Assembly (NCBI GenBank): GCA_964648505.1
Contig: CAZYMI010000004.1
Location: 77,437-141,436 of the forward strand
DNA length: 64,000 bases
Reading direction: 5' to 3'
Source: CAZYMI01 sp964648505
GTDB lineage: Bacteria > Pseudomonadota > Alphaproteobacteria > Micavibrionales > Micavibrionaceae
Shown: one piece after another, positions 25,984-34,274 of the stretch
Position numbering within the stretch: position 1 is the stretch's first letter
Layout of the letters: each line of letters opens with the position of its first letter
Notes under the pieces: model-generated
What the model saw: the letters and a program-made list of their open reading frames with translations, nothing else
Told to the model about the DNA's origin: nothing
Database searches by the model: none
Made by a program: the position numbers and the translations under genes

Positions 25984-26517
25984 TTATGTTTGTGGAACGT
26001 CACCAATAACAGGACTGCTTCGTCCACGTGTGTATGCAACTTCTTCAAAATGGTAAACAGGCTTTAGAAAATTGGAAAAAAGCGGTTCATAATCAAACCG
26101 AATAGTCACCACAAGCGCGCCTTCGCCTTCACCGCCAAGCCCTTGCGTGCTTTCAACAGCATCCGGATTCCCTTCAAACCCGGAAGATGTTTCCCGCCAG
26201 ACTACCTGCGCATCTTCATTTTCATCAAATTCTACGCTGACAATGTCATATTTGTATGAAAAAGTTGAATAAGGTTGCATGGCAACCTTGCCGGCTTCAA
26301 TGGCTTCGTCTCTTTCCTGGCTGGTAGGCGCTGCTTTGCGGGCAATTAAATCGGCTGTTGTTTGCGCGGCATTCACAAGTTTTTGAGCTGCCATCAAACC
26401 ATTACCAATATCAATAACTCCCATAACCAGCGTGATAAAAATAGGGAATAGTAATGCTGCCTCCATCAAGGAAGTAGCGTTTTCATCTTTTTTCCATCTT
26501 AAAATATGCTCAATCAT
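25984..26517 (-). CDS. TadE-like pseudopilin
   Basis: The 177-residue product has a short charged leader and a TadE/TadF-type hydrophobic helix (SLMEAALLFPIFITLVMG near 16-33) containing the conserved Glu, followed by an extracytoplasmic domain with acidic stretches. TadE/F are minor pseudopilins processed by CpaA and needed for Flp pilus assembly. It lies eight bases after the other TadE-like gene and 16 before the VWA gene, forming a three-gene unit. Confidence 0.88.
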   Translation of the reverse strand: MIEHILRWKKDENATSLMEAALLFPIFITLVMGVIDIGNGLMAAQKLVNAAQTTADLIARKAAPTSQERDEAIEAGKVAMQPYSTFSYKYDIVSVEFDENEDAQVVWRETSSGFEGNPDAVESTQGLGGEGEGALVVTIRFDYEPLFSNFLKPVYHFEEVAYTRGRSSPVIGDVPQT

Positions 26518-26525
26518 TTTTTAAA

Positions 26526-27083
26526 CTAGGTGCTTTCATCGTAATCATAAGGTTCGGTTTGCAAAACAACGGTTGACATCATTTGACGTGTATTACCCGC
26601 ATGATTTGCTAAAAATTGTGACATTAGCGGCGTCATCAAAGGATAATTATAAACTGTGCGAATTAAAATAACATCGCTGACCCCGCCTGTATCAAACCCT
26701 GACGAGATAAGATTACCATCGCTATCAAATTGCGGCAGCTGACTAGATGCAGAAGAAAATCCGTCAATTTTAATCACTTCATATTGAATAGTATTACAAT
26801 CAATCAAGCGTACAATCTGGTTGCACATCTCTGTTTTAAAAACATCTTCCGGATCGCCCGATGTTAATTGCTGCAAAGCCCCCGTTCTGATAAGGCGCGA
26901 AGCAGAGACAGTTGCATCATTCAGCATGCTATTGGCGGCAAACATAATCGATGTCTCGATAATACCAATAATAATGAAGGATAAAGGTGCGCCAACAAGC
27001 GCAAATTCAACAGCGGTTGACCCGTCTGACTTTGACAGGAAGCGTTTTATTCTATTTCGTACTCCACCCAAGATTTTCATCAT
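26526..27083 (-). CDS. TadE/TadF-like pseudopilin
   Basis: The 185-residue product carries the classical TadE sequence GSTAVEFALVGAPL with cleavage after Gly21 and Glu at +5, a hydrophobic helix to about residue 47 and a small extracytoplasmic domain with two cysteines (CNQIVRLIDC). It would be a minor pseudopilin of the Tad machine. It is first in the tadE-tadE-tadG unit; a terminator of the upstream kinase operon ends about 30 bases before it, so its promoter must be very close. Confidence 0.9.
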   Translation of the reverse strand: MMKILGGVRNRIKRFLSKSDGSTAVEFALVGAPLSFIIIGIIETSIMFAANSMLNDATVSASRLIRTGALQQLTSGDPEDVFKTEMCNQIVRLIDCNTIQYEVIKIDGFSSASSQLPQFDSDGNLISSGFDTGGVSDVILIRTVYNYPLMTPLMSQFLANHAGNTRQMMSTVVLQTEPYDYDEST

Positions 27084-27114
27084 TTTTATTCAAATTCGTT
27101 GTTTTTATCAGGCA

Positions 27115-27139
27115 TAAAAAAACACGCCTTCCGGCATGT
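27115..27139 (-). terminator. Rho-independent terminator after the pseudokinase/membrane-protein pair
   Basis: On the minus strand a 7-bp stem (ACATGCC against GGCGTGT, one wobble; arms 27133-27139 and 27122-27128) closes a GGAA tetraloop and is followed by seven T residues. It separates the 27204-29770 pair from the tadE genes. Confidence 0.8.
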
Positions 27140-27171
27140 TCTTCATTGGCCTATACCCACTATCGCACATG

Positions 27172-27183
27172 GGCTTTAAAGCC
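27172..27183. repeat. 12-base perfect palindrome
   Basis: GGCTTTAAAGCC is a perfect 12-base palindrome between the 27204 gene and the terminator at 27115-27139. It may be part of the 3' processing structure or a protein-binding site; there is no further evidence. Confidence 0.25.
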
Positions 27184-27203
27184 GTTTTAACAATCGATAA
27201 AAT

Positions 27204-27713
27204 TCAAGATGAATCCTGAGCCTTTTTTTCAGGCGCAGCACCCGATACTTCAGGCCCCCAACGCCGGATAAGTTCTTTTTTACGCGCTTCGATATCTTTT
27301 AAACGCCCGCGCCCTTTGGTTGCCATAATATTTGCAACAAGGCCTGTCATCGCCCAATCAATCATATAACCGGCAGCAGCAGAGGCATACATAATGACCA
27401 GATTCGCTGGATTAAGACCAATTTCAAGCCCGATTGCAATTGTGCGTTCGGTGCCTGCAAGCTCCAGTAAAAACGGAAAGCACCCCGAAAAATTTAAAAA
27501 GCCTACGATCAGGGTTAATGTTTTTGACCGTGTCCGGTCGATAATCAGAAAGGAAACAAGTGTTGGCATCATGCCTAAAATCAATAAAACCGCAAAAGGT
27601 AAAAAAGCAGCTGCCAAGCCAAGAATAGAGATAAGCAAAACCTGCCCGCGCCACCCGCCGCCACTGTTTTTAGGCTTTGCTTCGGCCTTATTCTTTGCTT
27701 CTTTCTTGGCCAT
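27204..27713 (-). CDS. Unknown three- to four-segment membrane protein
   Basis: The 169-residue product is not recognised. It has a Lys/Ala-rich N-terminus, hydrophobic segments near 25-47, 50-65, 69-88 and 105-130, and a charged C-terminal tail with Arg/Lys and Glu. The ATG at 27713 overlaps the stop of the upstream pseudokinase gene (TGATG), so the two are translationally coupled and probably act together; an alternative TTG one codon earlier is less likely. A terminator follows, which separates the pair from the Tad genes despite their closeness. Confidence 0.8.
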   Translation of the reverse strand: MAKKEAKNKAEAKPKNSGGGWRGQVLLISILGLAAAFLPFAVLLILGMMPTLVSFLIIDRTRSKTLTLIVGFLNFSGCFPFLLELAGTERTIAIGLEIGLNPANLVIMYASAAAGYMIDWAMTGLVANIMATKGRGRLKDIEARKKELIRRWGPEVSGAAPEKKAQDSS

Positions 27714-29770
27714 CAAAACACCGATCCATTAATAATAAACGCAAACATAAGACCAATCACAACAAAAGCACAGATCAATCCTGCAATAATAGCTGCAACT
27801 TCGCGACCAGTCTGGCGGCCATAGCCATCCCCTTGGGCTAACGCTTGTTCAAGGCTTATTTCTTCCAAACGCAGATTATAAAATTCTATCTGTGAATTTT
27901 TATATCCCTGCTTATCGCTTTGAACAATTTGCTGATTTTCCAACACCGATACGATAGACGAAATTGAACCGCTTGATTTCACACGATCAACTTTTTCTTT
28001 TATTTTTGTGCGTAAATCACGATCATGATATCTTTCATATACGGGCGGGATCAGATCATGAATCCACTGGGTAAGGTTTGGAAGACTTTCAAGTCTAGCC
28101 CTGCTTTGTATGGACGATAATACGTTTAATGTCGCCATAATCACACGGTGGGGCTCGCCAGAATTCAGATCAGGCATAAACACTTCAATCAGCTTTCTGT
28201 CTTTGATCGACAAAAAGGCAATAATATGCCGATCAAGAAATCCATTAGATCGATCGTTTTTTGATGCCATGTCTTCAAAAGCGCGTACAAGATCTTCGGG
28301 GTTCCTGACATGATATTTTTTAAGTTTTTCTGATAAGCAAGGCGTTTCGGGGGAAAGAAAATACACGCATCTTTCAAGCCCATAACCCACAGAAACCTGT
28401 TTTAAAAACAGGGCTGATAAATCAAACTTTCCGATAATAGAACCATAATCAAATCCACTATCGATCTGCATATTCAACCAAAAGGGTACAAGCCCTTGCT
28501 GAATAATTTCAACAAAAGGTTTTAAATCGGAACCTAGAACCATCGCTTCTGAAAGCGCTGTTCCAAACCCTTCTGGCATAATACGCAGCCGCCCGAATGA
28601 AATTGGCAAGGATGGAAAAACCGCAATCGCTGCCCTTGATACCAGCCTGTCTACATACCCAGGCCCTTGCCCCATTTCTTGGGCACTTGATATGGCGTAA
28701 GATATACGCTCTTCCATATGTGCATCGCCAATCGAACGACTGGCCCACTGTTTTAAATCGTCGCTTTCAATCGCTTTAACAGCTTCACTTGGCTTATCCG
28801 GTATATCCATCGCTAAGTGGCTGGGAATAAGATATTTATCTTCCCCCAATATCAAAGGCCTTGTGCCTTTCAGTTGGCGGCCTGTTTGTTTTGGTGACAG
28901 GCGTTTGCCATCCAGCCAGGCCAGCACTTCATCAATGGTCCATCTGGCTTTTACATCATCTTGAATAAGCCCGCGCAACAATTCAAGGATAGACCCCGTA
29001 AACCGATCGCGCCCTGTAATGGCAACATAACTTCCATATTCAAGCTTTTGCCTTGTTATTTCAGGGCCTGTAAGCAAAGGCGCGGGTTCCCCCGCGCGTA
29101 AAAGCATCGCAATTGTAACGCCGAAAGCATAAAGGTCATCAGCATGAGTCATGAGCCCGCGTGCAGAAGGTTCTGCCAGCCCATATTGCGGGCTTAAAAA
29201 TAAAGGATCTTGTATGTAACCATAAGGAACGCTTAGGCAATCCCCTAAAATTACACGATCAATTTTCTGATCCCCATTCACGTAAATGTTTGTTGGATTA
29301 ATTGCGCTATGCACAAAATCACTATCCCGAAAATCTTGCAACAGATTTGCAAGGGGCCGCACGATGGATGACAACACCACTTCCTGACGCATTGGTTTAA
29401 CGTGAGAGAGCGTTGGCATAAGCTTTTTACTTGCAACCAATTCATAAACAAAAACATATTTCTGACGCGATTCAGGCGGCCAGAATAAAACGCCTGACCC
29501 AATTAATTTAAAAATAGTCGTAGAAAGAACGCCGACATATTTTGCCGTAGATATAGTGCGTGGAATAACAGAACGTTCGCACACAAGAGCAAAGGCGCTA
29601 ACACCACGGCGCGATTTTGCCGCATAGGCCTTAATAGGCCCCTGATCAAAATCCGGCATTGGCTGGCCTGGAAAAATTTCAATTTCATCATTCAAAACAG
29701 CCGAAGGCCCCGCCTGTTTTAAAGCGGCTTGTACGGACTGGGCATTTTGTTCAGTTTCAGCTTGGGCCAT
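27713..29770 (-). CDS. Membrane-anchored pseudokinase-like protein next to the Tad locus
   Basis: The 685-residue protein has a protein-kinase-like region in its first 290 residues: the C-lobe blocks are recognisable, including FVHSAINPTN (151-161) where HRDxKxxN is expected, GDC (176-178) instead of DFG, and the ADDLYAFGVTIAMLL helix. The catalytic Asp and Lys are therefore missing (HSAIN) and no clear glycine-rich loop or VAIK Lys is seen, so it is probably catalytically dead. A long uncharacterised middle region follows and the C-terminus ends in one membrane segment (about 655-680). I use the ATG at 29770; a TTG at 29782 is the alternative. It is coupled to the 27204 gene. Confidence 0.8.
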   Translation of the reverse strand: MAQAETEQNAQSVQAALKQAGPSAVLNDEIEIFPGQPMPDFDQGPIKAYAAKSRRGVSAFALVCERSVIPRTISTAKYVGVLSTTIFKLIGSGVLFWPPESRQKYVFVYELVASKKLMPTLSHVKPMRQEVVLSSIVRPLANLLQDFRDSDFVHSAINPTNIYVNGDQKIDRVILGDCLSVPYGYIQDPLFLSPQYGLAEPSARGLMTHADDLYAFGVTIAMLLRAGEPAPLLTGPEITRQKLEYGSYVAITGRDRFTGSILELLRGLIQDDVKARWTIDEVLAWLDGKRLSPKQTGRQLKGTRPLILGEDKYLIPSHLAMDIPDKPSEAVKAIESDDLKQWASRSIGDAHMEERISYAISSAQEMGQGPGYVDRLVSRAAIAVFPSLPISFGRLRIMPEGFGTALSEAMVLGSDLKPFVEIIQQGLVPFWLNMQIDSGFDYGSIIGKFDLSALFLKQVSVGYGLERCVYFLSPETPCLSEKLKKYHVRNPEDLVRAFEDMASKNDRSNGFLDRHIIAFLSIKDRKLIEVFMPDLNSGEPHRVIMATLNVLSSIQSRARLESLPNLTQWIHDLIPPVYERYHDRDLRTKIKEKVDRVKSSGSISSIVSVLENQQIVQSDKQGYKNSQIEFYNLRLEEISLEQALAQGDGYGRQTGREVAAIIAGLICAFVVIGLMFAFIINGSVF

Positions 29771-29787
29771 AAATGAATACAAGTAAC

Positions 29788-29806
29788 AAAGGCCGGAATA
29801 GCCTTT
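29788..29806 (-). terminator. Weak hairpin between purA and the pseudokinase gene
   Basis: AAAGGC and GCCTTT flank a seven-base loop just after purA in its transcript direction. No proper T-tract follows, so termination would be weak; read-through from purA into the pseudokinase gene is possible. Confidence 0.3.
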
Positions 29807-29852
29807 CTACCAGTGTACAATCGCTTTTGAGGCTTGTAAAATGGGCTTTCGC

Positions 29853-31145
29853 TTAGCCCACAAACGGGTCTTGCATCAAAATTGTATCTTCGCGTTCCGG
29901 ACTGGTTGAAAGCATGGCAACCGGTGTTCCGATCAATTCTTCAATACGCATGACATATTTCACAGCTTCAGCGGGTAATTGCGCCCATGAACGGGCCCCC
30001 CGTGTTGTACCTGACCAGCCCTTCATCGTCTCGTAAACCGGTTCAACCTGAGCCTGCGCTGATTGAGAAGCAGGGAAATAATCAAATATTTTGCCCTTAT
30101 ATTTATAACCGGTACAAATTTTTACTTCGTCCATTCCGTCTAAAACATCAAGCTTCGTAAGCGCAATGCCGTCTATTCCTGAAAGCCTAACCGCTTGCGA
30201 TACCATAACTGCATCAAACCAACCACAGCGACGCTTACGTCCTGTAACGGTTCCAAATTCACGTCCACGCTGGCCAATACCTTCGCCAATATCATCCATC
30301 AATTCGGTTGGAAACGGACCAGACCCCACTCGCGTTGTATAGGCTTTTGTGATACCCAACACATAATTCACAGCGCGTGGACCCATGCCCGACCCTGTTG
30401 CCGCCTGGCCAGCCACAATATTGGAAGACGTGACATAAGGATATGTACCGTGATCCACATCAAGCATGATGCCTTGCGCGCCTTCAAATAAAATACGCTT
30501 TCCGGCCTTGCGCGCTTCATCAAGTAAGCGCCATGTCACATCCATGAAAGATAAAATACGCGGCGCAATTTCCATCAACTGGCCATGCACAACTGATGCA
30601 TCAAGCAATTCGGCACCCAAACCTTTTAAAAGCGCATTATGATGCAGAAGCGAAATTTCAAGCTTTGCTTTTAATAAATCAGGATCGGCTAGATCACACA
30701 AACGAATACCACGCCTTGCCACTTTATCTTCATAAGAAGGCCCAATACCGCGACCGGTTGTGCCAAGCTTTCGGTCACCGCGTGCAGCCTCAAACGCTTT
30801 ATCGACAGCCGCGTGGTAAGGTAAAATTAAATTGACATTCTCAGCTACTTTTAAATTATCGGGTGTGATTTTAATGCCCTTGGCGGCAATATTATCAATT
30901 TCATTTAAAAGCGCGAACGGGTCAACAACCACACCGTTACCGATGATCGAAAGCTTATCCTGACGAATGACGCCAGATGGCAGTAAATTCAATTTATATT
31001 CAATGCCATTAATAACAAGCGTGTGGCCTGCATTATGGCCGCCTTGAAAGCGTACGACAACATCAGCGCGGGAAGACAGCCAATCAACTATTTTTCCTTT
31101 ACCTTCATCACCCCATTGAGACCCGATTACCGCAACATTTGCCAT
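29853..31145 (-). CDS. purA: Adenylosuccinate synthetase
   Basis: PurA converts IMP, Asp and GTP to adenylosuccinate on the AMP branch of purine synthesis. The 430-residue product has the full set of motifs: GSQWGDEGKGKIVDWL at the N-terminus with the catalytic Asp, GGHNAGHTL, the TTGRGIGP loop and the GTVTGRKRRCGWFD segment. Length is standard. It follows thiD by 22 bases in the ftsH-unknown-glmM-thiD-purA run. Confidence 0.98.
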   Translation of the reverse strand: MANVAVIGSQWGDEGKGKIVDWLSSRADVVVRFQGGHNAGHTLVINGIEYKLNLLPSGVIRQDKLSIIGNGVVVDPFALLNEIDNIAAKGIKITPDNLKVAENVNLILPYHAAVDKAFEAARGDRKLGTTGRGIGPSYEDKVARRGIRLCDLADPDLLKAKLEISLLHHNALLKGLGAELLDASVVHGQLMEIAPRILSFMDVTWRLLDEARKAGKRILFEGAQGIMLDVDHGTYPYVTSSNIVAGQAATGSGMGPRAVNYVLGITKAYTTRVGSGPFPTELMDDIGEGIGQRGREFGTVTGRKRRCGWFDAVMVSQAVRLSGIDGIALTKLDVLDGMDEVKICTGYKYKGKIFDYFPASQSAQAQVEPVYETMKGWSGTTRGARSWAQLPAEAVKYVMRIEELIGTPVAMLSTSPEREDTILMQDPFVG

Positions 31146-31167
31146 TTTTTATTTTTCCTTTTTAATA

Positions 31168-32004
31168 CTAAGCTGCTTTTTCTGCCGGAGAAACAAGCCC
31201 CAGAGAAATACTTTCAAATGCATAGCCATGATTTAAAGGGCCATAGCCTTGTCCAATAAGATCAGCACGATCAATCGCCATATTTACAAATGCACGCGCA
31301 CGACCATACGCATCACGCGCTGTGTATCCATGCGCTAAATTAGCGGCAACACCTGAAGAAAGCGTTGTGCCAGCCCCATGTGTAGCGCGTGATAGAAGGC
31401 GCGGAAATTCATAGACTTGAACGCCTGCTTCATCGCACAAAACATCGTAAACAGTTGGCGTGCCCATCGATCCACCCTTTAGAACAACACACTGGGGACC
31501 CAGCGTCATCATCATTTCCGCAACATGTATCATATCGTCCAGATCACGAATTTTATATCCTGTCAGGTGTTCTGCTTCTGTGATGTTTGGGGTCATCACA
31601 TCAGCCCGAATAAGCATGCGGCGCTTCAAGGCATCCAGCGCCAGCTTATCAAGCAGCATATTTTTTGTGCGCGTGGTAATCACAGGATCAATAACAACTT
31701 TTATTCCTGTATCAAGGGCTTCATCCAGCACATCACCCACGACGTTAATTGTATCCGCATTTGCCAGCATTCCAATTTTAAGCACGGATGGGCGTAAATC
31801 ATCCATCACGGCACGAATTTGCCCGCGCACAAGTTCAGATGGAACATCATGAATTTCAAAAACGCCTTGCGTATTTTGCGCTGTAACAGCTGTGACCACT
31901 GTTGCGGCATAAGTTGAGAAAGCCATCGTTGTTTTTATATCGGCCTGAATACCCGTGCCTGCACAGCTATCCGATTGGCCTATACACAAAATCTGGGGGA
32001 TCAC
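31168..32004 (-). CDS. thiD: Hydroxymethylpyrimidine/phosphomethylpyrimidine kinase
   Basis: ThiD phosphorylates HMP and HMP-P for thiamine synthesis or salvage. The 278-residue ribokinase-fold protein has the family's GTGIQADIKT motif near residue 16, VIDPVITT in the centre and the GAGTTLSSGVAANLA anion-hole/catalytic segment near residue 210. Its start overlaps the glmM stop by four bases. Being inside a housekeeping run with no TPP element upstream, it is probably not thiamine-regulated here. Pyridoxal kinase is the nearest alternative. Confidence 0.95.
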   Translation of the reverse strand: MIPQILCIGQSDSCAGTGIQADIKTTMAFSTYAATVVTAVTAQNTQGVFEIHDVPSELVRGQIRAVMDDLRPSVLKIGMLANADTINVVGDVLDEALDTGIKVVIDPVITTRTKNMLLDKLALDALKRRMLIRADVMTPNITEAEHLTGYKIRDLDDMIHVAEMMMTLGPQCVVLKGGSMGTPTVYDVLCDEAGVQVYEFPRLLSRATHGAGTTLSSGVAANLAHGYTARDAYGRARAFVNMAIDRADLIGQGYGPLNHGYAFESISLGLVSPAEKAA

Positions 32005-33386
32005 GCGGCTTCTCCGGTTGTTAGGCGTTCAATTAAATTCGACAGGTCAGAAACGGTCTGTTCAACAAGGCTTTCATCCGGCCCTTCTGCCATTACACGG
32101 ATAAGGGGTTCTGTTCCTGATGCCCGAACAAGAACGCGCCCATCATGCGCCGACATTTTTGTCTGCGCTGCTATAATCGCTTCCTTGATTGAAATCTTAT
32201 CCATCGGAGATCGACCTTGATAGCGAATATTTTTTAACATCTGCGGATATGCAGAAAACACCTTTAGTGTCTCACTGGCTTTTCGCCCGCGCTCTTTTAA
32301 AATCGAAAGCACCTGAAGTGCAGCAAGAAGCCCATCACCAGTTGTTCCGTAATCACTAAAAATCAGATGGCCGGACTGTTCACCGCCCACATTATAACCA
32401 TCGCGGCGCATCGCTTCCACAACATAGCGATCACCCACAGCTGTTCGCAAAAGCGATAAGCCCCGGGATTCTAAAAAGCGTTCGAGACCCAAATTCGACA
32501 TGACAGTTGAAACCGCGCCCTTGCCCTTAAGACGCCCATTTTCCTGAGCATGCGCTGTCAGCAAACCGAGAATCTGGTCACCATCGATAACTGCCCCGCA
32601 TTCATCTATAAGTAAAAGACGGTCTGCATCACCATCAAGGGCAATACCTATATCGGCTTTTTCTAAAAGAACACGCGCCGCAAGACCTTCAGGGTGAAGG
32701 GCGCCGCATTGATGATTAATATTCATACCGTTTGGATTACAATTGATTGAAACAATATCGGCTTCCAATTCCCACAAAAGCTGAGGCGCCACTTTGTAAG
32801 CTGCGCCATTGGCACAATCGATAACGATCTTTAAGCCATCGAGCGTCTGGCCTTTGGGGTAGCAGCTTTTAATAAATTCACTATAGCGCCCCAAGGCATC
32901 ATCCAAACGTGTTGCCTTGCCAATCAAATCCCCTGTTGGCAAAGCTTGCATTAATTTTGGATCATCGATTGCCTGCTCAATCTGTTGTTCAAGATTGTCA
33001 TCGAGCTTATAGCCGTCTGCTCCAAAAATTTTAATACCGTTATCATCATAAGGGTTGTGCGATGCCGAGATCATGACACCAATATCACACCGCATGGATC
33101 TGGTTAAAAGCGCAACAGCCGGCGTGGGGATTGGCCCCATCAATATCACTTCCATACCCATGGAAACAAATCCCGCAGCCATGGCCTCTTCAAGCATGTA
33201 GCCAGAAATTCTTGTGTCCTTTCCTATAATGACACGTTCGGTGAATTGATTGCCGCGAGATAGCCTGATTACACGCGCTGAAGCCATGGCAACTTTAAGT
33301 GCCATATCAGGCGTGATCGGAAAAACATTCGCCTTACCGCGAATGCCGTCCGTGCCGAAATATTTACGTGTTTGCGCTTGAGCCAT
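32001..33386 (-). CDS. glmM: Phosphoglucosamine mutase
   Basis: GlmM interconverts glucosamine-6-phosphate and glucosamine-1-phosphate for UDP-GlcNAc, feeding peptidoglycan and LPS. The 461-residue protein has the active-site phosphoserine loop ISASHNPYDDNG (near 105), the metal-binding DGDADR loop and the sugar-binding GGEQSGH, then a C-terminal RASGTEPLIRVM phosphate-binding loop. Typical length. In most relatives folP lies between ftsH and glmM; here a secreted unknown takes that place. Confidence 0.98.
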   Translation of the reverse strand: MAQAQTRKYFGTDGIRGKANVFPITPDMALKVAMASARVIRLSRGNQFTERVIIGKDTRISGYMLEEAMAAGFVSMGMEVILMGPIPTPAVALLTRSMRCDIGVMISASHNPYDDNGIKIFGADGYKLDDNLEQQIEQAIDDPKLMQALPTGDLIGKATRLDDALGRYSEFIKSCYPKGQTLDGLKIVIDCANGAAYKVAPQLLWELEADIVSINCNPNGMNINHQCGALHPEGLAARVLLEKADIGIALDGDADRLLLIDECGAVIDGDQILGLLTAHAQENGRLKGKGAVSTVMSNLGLERFLESRGLSLLRTAVGDRYVVEAMRRDGYNVGGEQSGHLIFSDYGTTGDGLLAALQVLSILKERGRKASETLKVFSAYPQMLKNIRYQGRSPMDKISIKEAIIAAQTKMSAHDGRVLVRASGTEPLIRVMAEGPDESLVEQTVSDLSNLIERLTTGEAA

Positions 33387-33434
33387 GCTTTATCTTTTAA
33401 GGCAATATAGTCTCCAAATAAAGGAAAAATCGCT

Positions 33435-34259
33435 TTATTTGTCTTTCATACATGTCTTTTTAAAGCCTTCGGCAAAGTTTTTTGCCTCAGGGATGGTCAT
33501 TTTAACCGGACTGCCACTTCGAACATAATCCCAATAATAGTAACTAAAACATTTTTGGTACGTGTAATTTGCATACCATTCCTCATCCACAGAATCTTCT
33601 AACGGCACTTCGTCACTTGTTAAAGTTATCGTGTCTAATTTTCCATCTTTATAATCCGCTGTGGCATAACAACTTGCAGCACTCGACTCTAAATCTTTGT
33701 AAGGCTCAATTTTATAGTTAAGCTCAAGCGCTGGAAATATATCTGAAGGGGTTAAGTATGTTGAATGTTTTAAATACCCATCTTCGACAATCACAGATTT
33801 AATGCCGCCATTACATCTATCGCCGCCAGCTAAAGTTTCAACATATGCTATTGTTTCATTCTCACGTTTCAAAGATACGATTGAAGAAAAAATACCCGTA
33901 CCCCCGCCTGATTCTTGCCAATACACAACTATATTGCCATTTTTAAGAATGCCTAATGGTCTATACTCCATAAAGGGCGTGCGCATACCGGCCAATTCTT
34001 CATCATACTCCTCATACCCATAAAAACCTCTTTCATCTGGTTTCTCACTATAATCTTTTGAAATATTTGGCTTTTTACTTGCACACTTACTTAGCTGTAC
34101 AGAATCTATAGATTGCCCTTTGGCTTCTTGATGCAGCAAGCTTTCAATGCAAATAGGTGGAATGGGCTTTCCGTTAAATAAAAATACTTTATCAATTTCT
34201 GATGCCTCTACTTGTGAGCAAAAAATCACAGCCGCAAAAAGCACGAAACATATTCTCAT
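33435..34259 (-). CDS. Unknown secreted protein between ftsH and glmM
   Basis: The 274-residue product has a classical signal peptide (MRICFVLFAAVIFCSQVEAS, cleavage near Ala/Ser 19-20) and a hydrophilic mature part rich in Asp, Glu and Tyr, with about six cysteines that could form disulphides in the periplasm. No domain is recognised. It starts 15 bases after ftsH with a good AGGGGG ribosome-binding site, so it is co-transcribed with ftsH and glmM. Base composition is more AT-rich than its neighbours, hinting at later insertion into this conserved run. Confidence 0.8.
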   Translation of the reverse strand: MRICFVLFAAVIFCSQVEASEIDKVFLFNGKPIPPICIESLLHQEAKGQSIDSVQLSKCASKKPNISKDYSEKPDERGFYGYEEYDEELAGMRTPFMEYRPLGILKNGNIVVYWQESGGGTGIFSSIVSLKRENETIAYVETLAGGDRCNGGIKSVIVEDGYLKHSTYLTPSDIFPALELNYKIEPYKDLESSAASCYATADYKDGKLDTITLTSDEVPLEDSVDEEWYANYTYQKCFSYYYWDYVRSGSPVKMTIPEAKNFAEGFKKTCMKDK

Positions 34260-34274
34260 TTAGATGGCCCCCTA

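Noticed and set aside
25968..26048. Longer N-terminus for the TadG-like gene (start at 26048)
   Set aside because: It overlaps the upstream tadE-like gene by 65 bases, while the ATG at 25967 has a good ribosome-binding site.
31168..32060. TPP riboswitch for thiD
   Set aside because: thiD starts inside the glmM coding sequence with a four-base overlap, and no leader region exists for a riboswitch.
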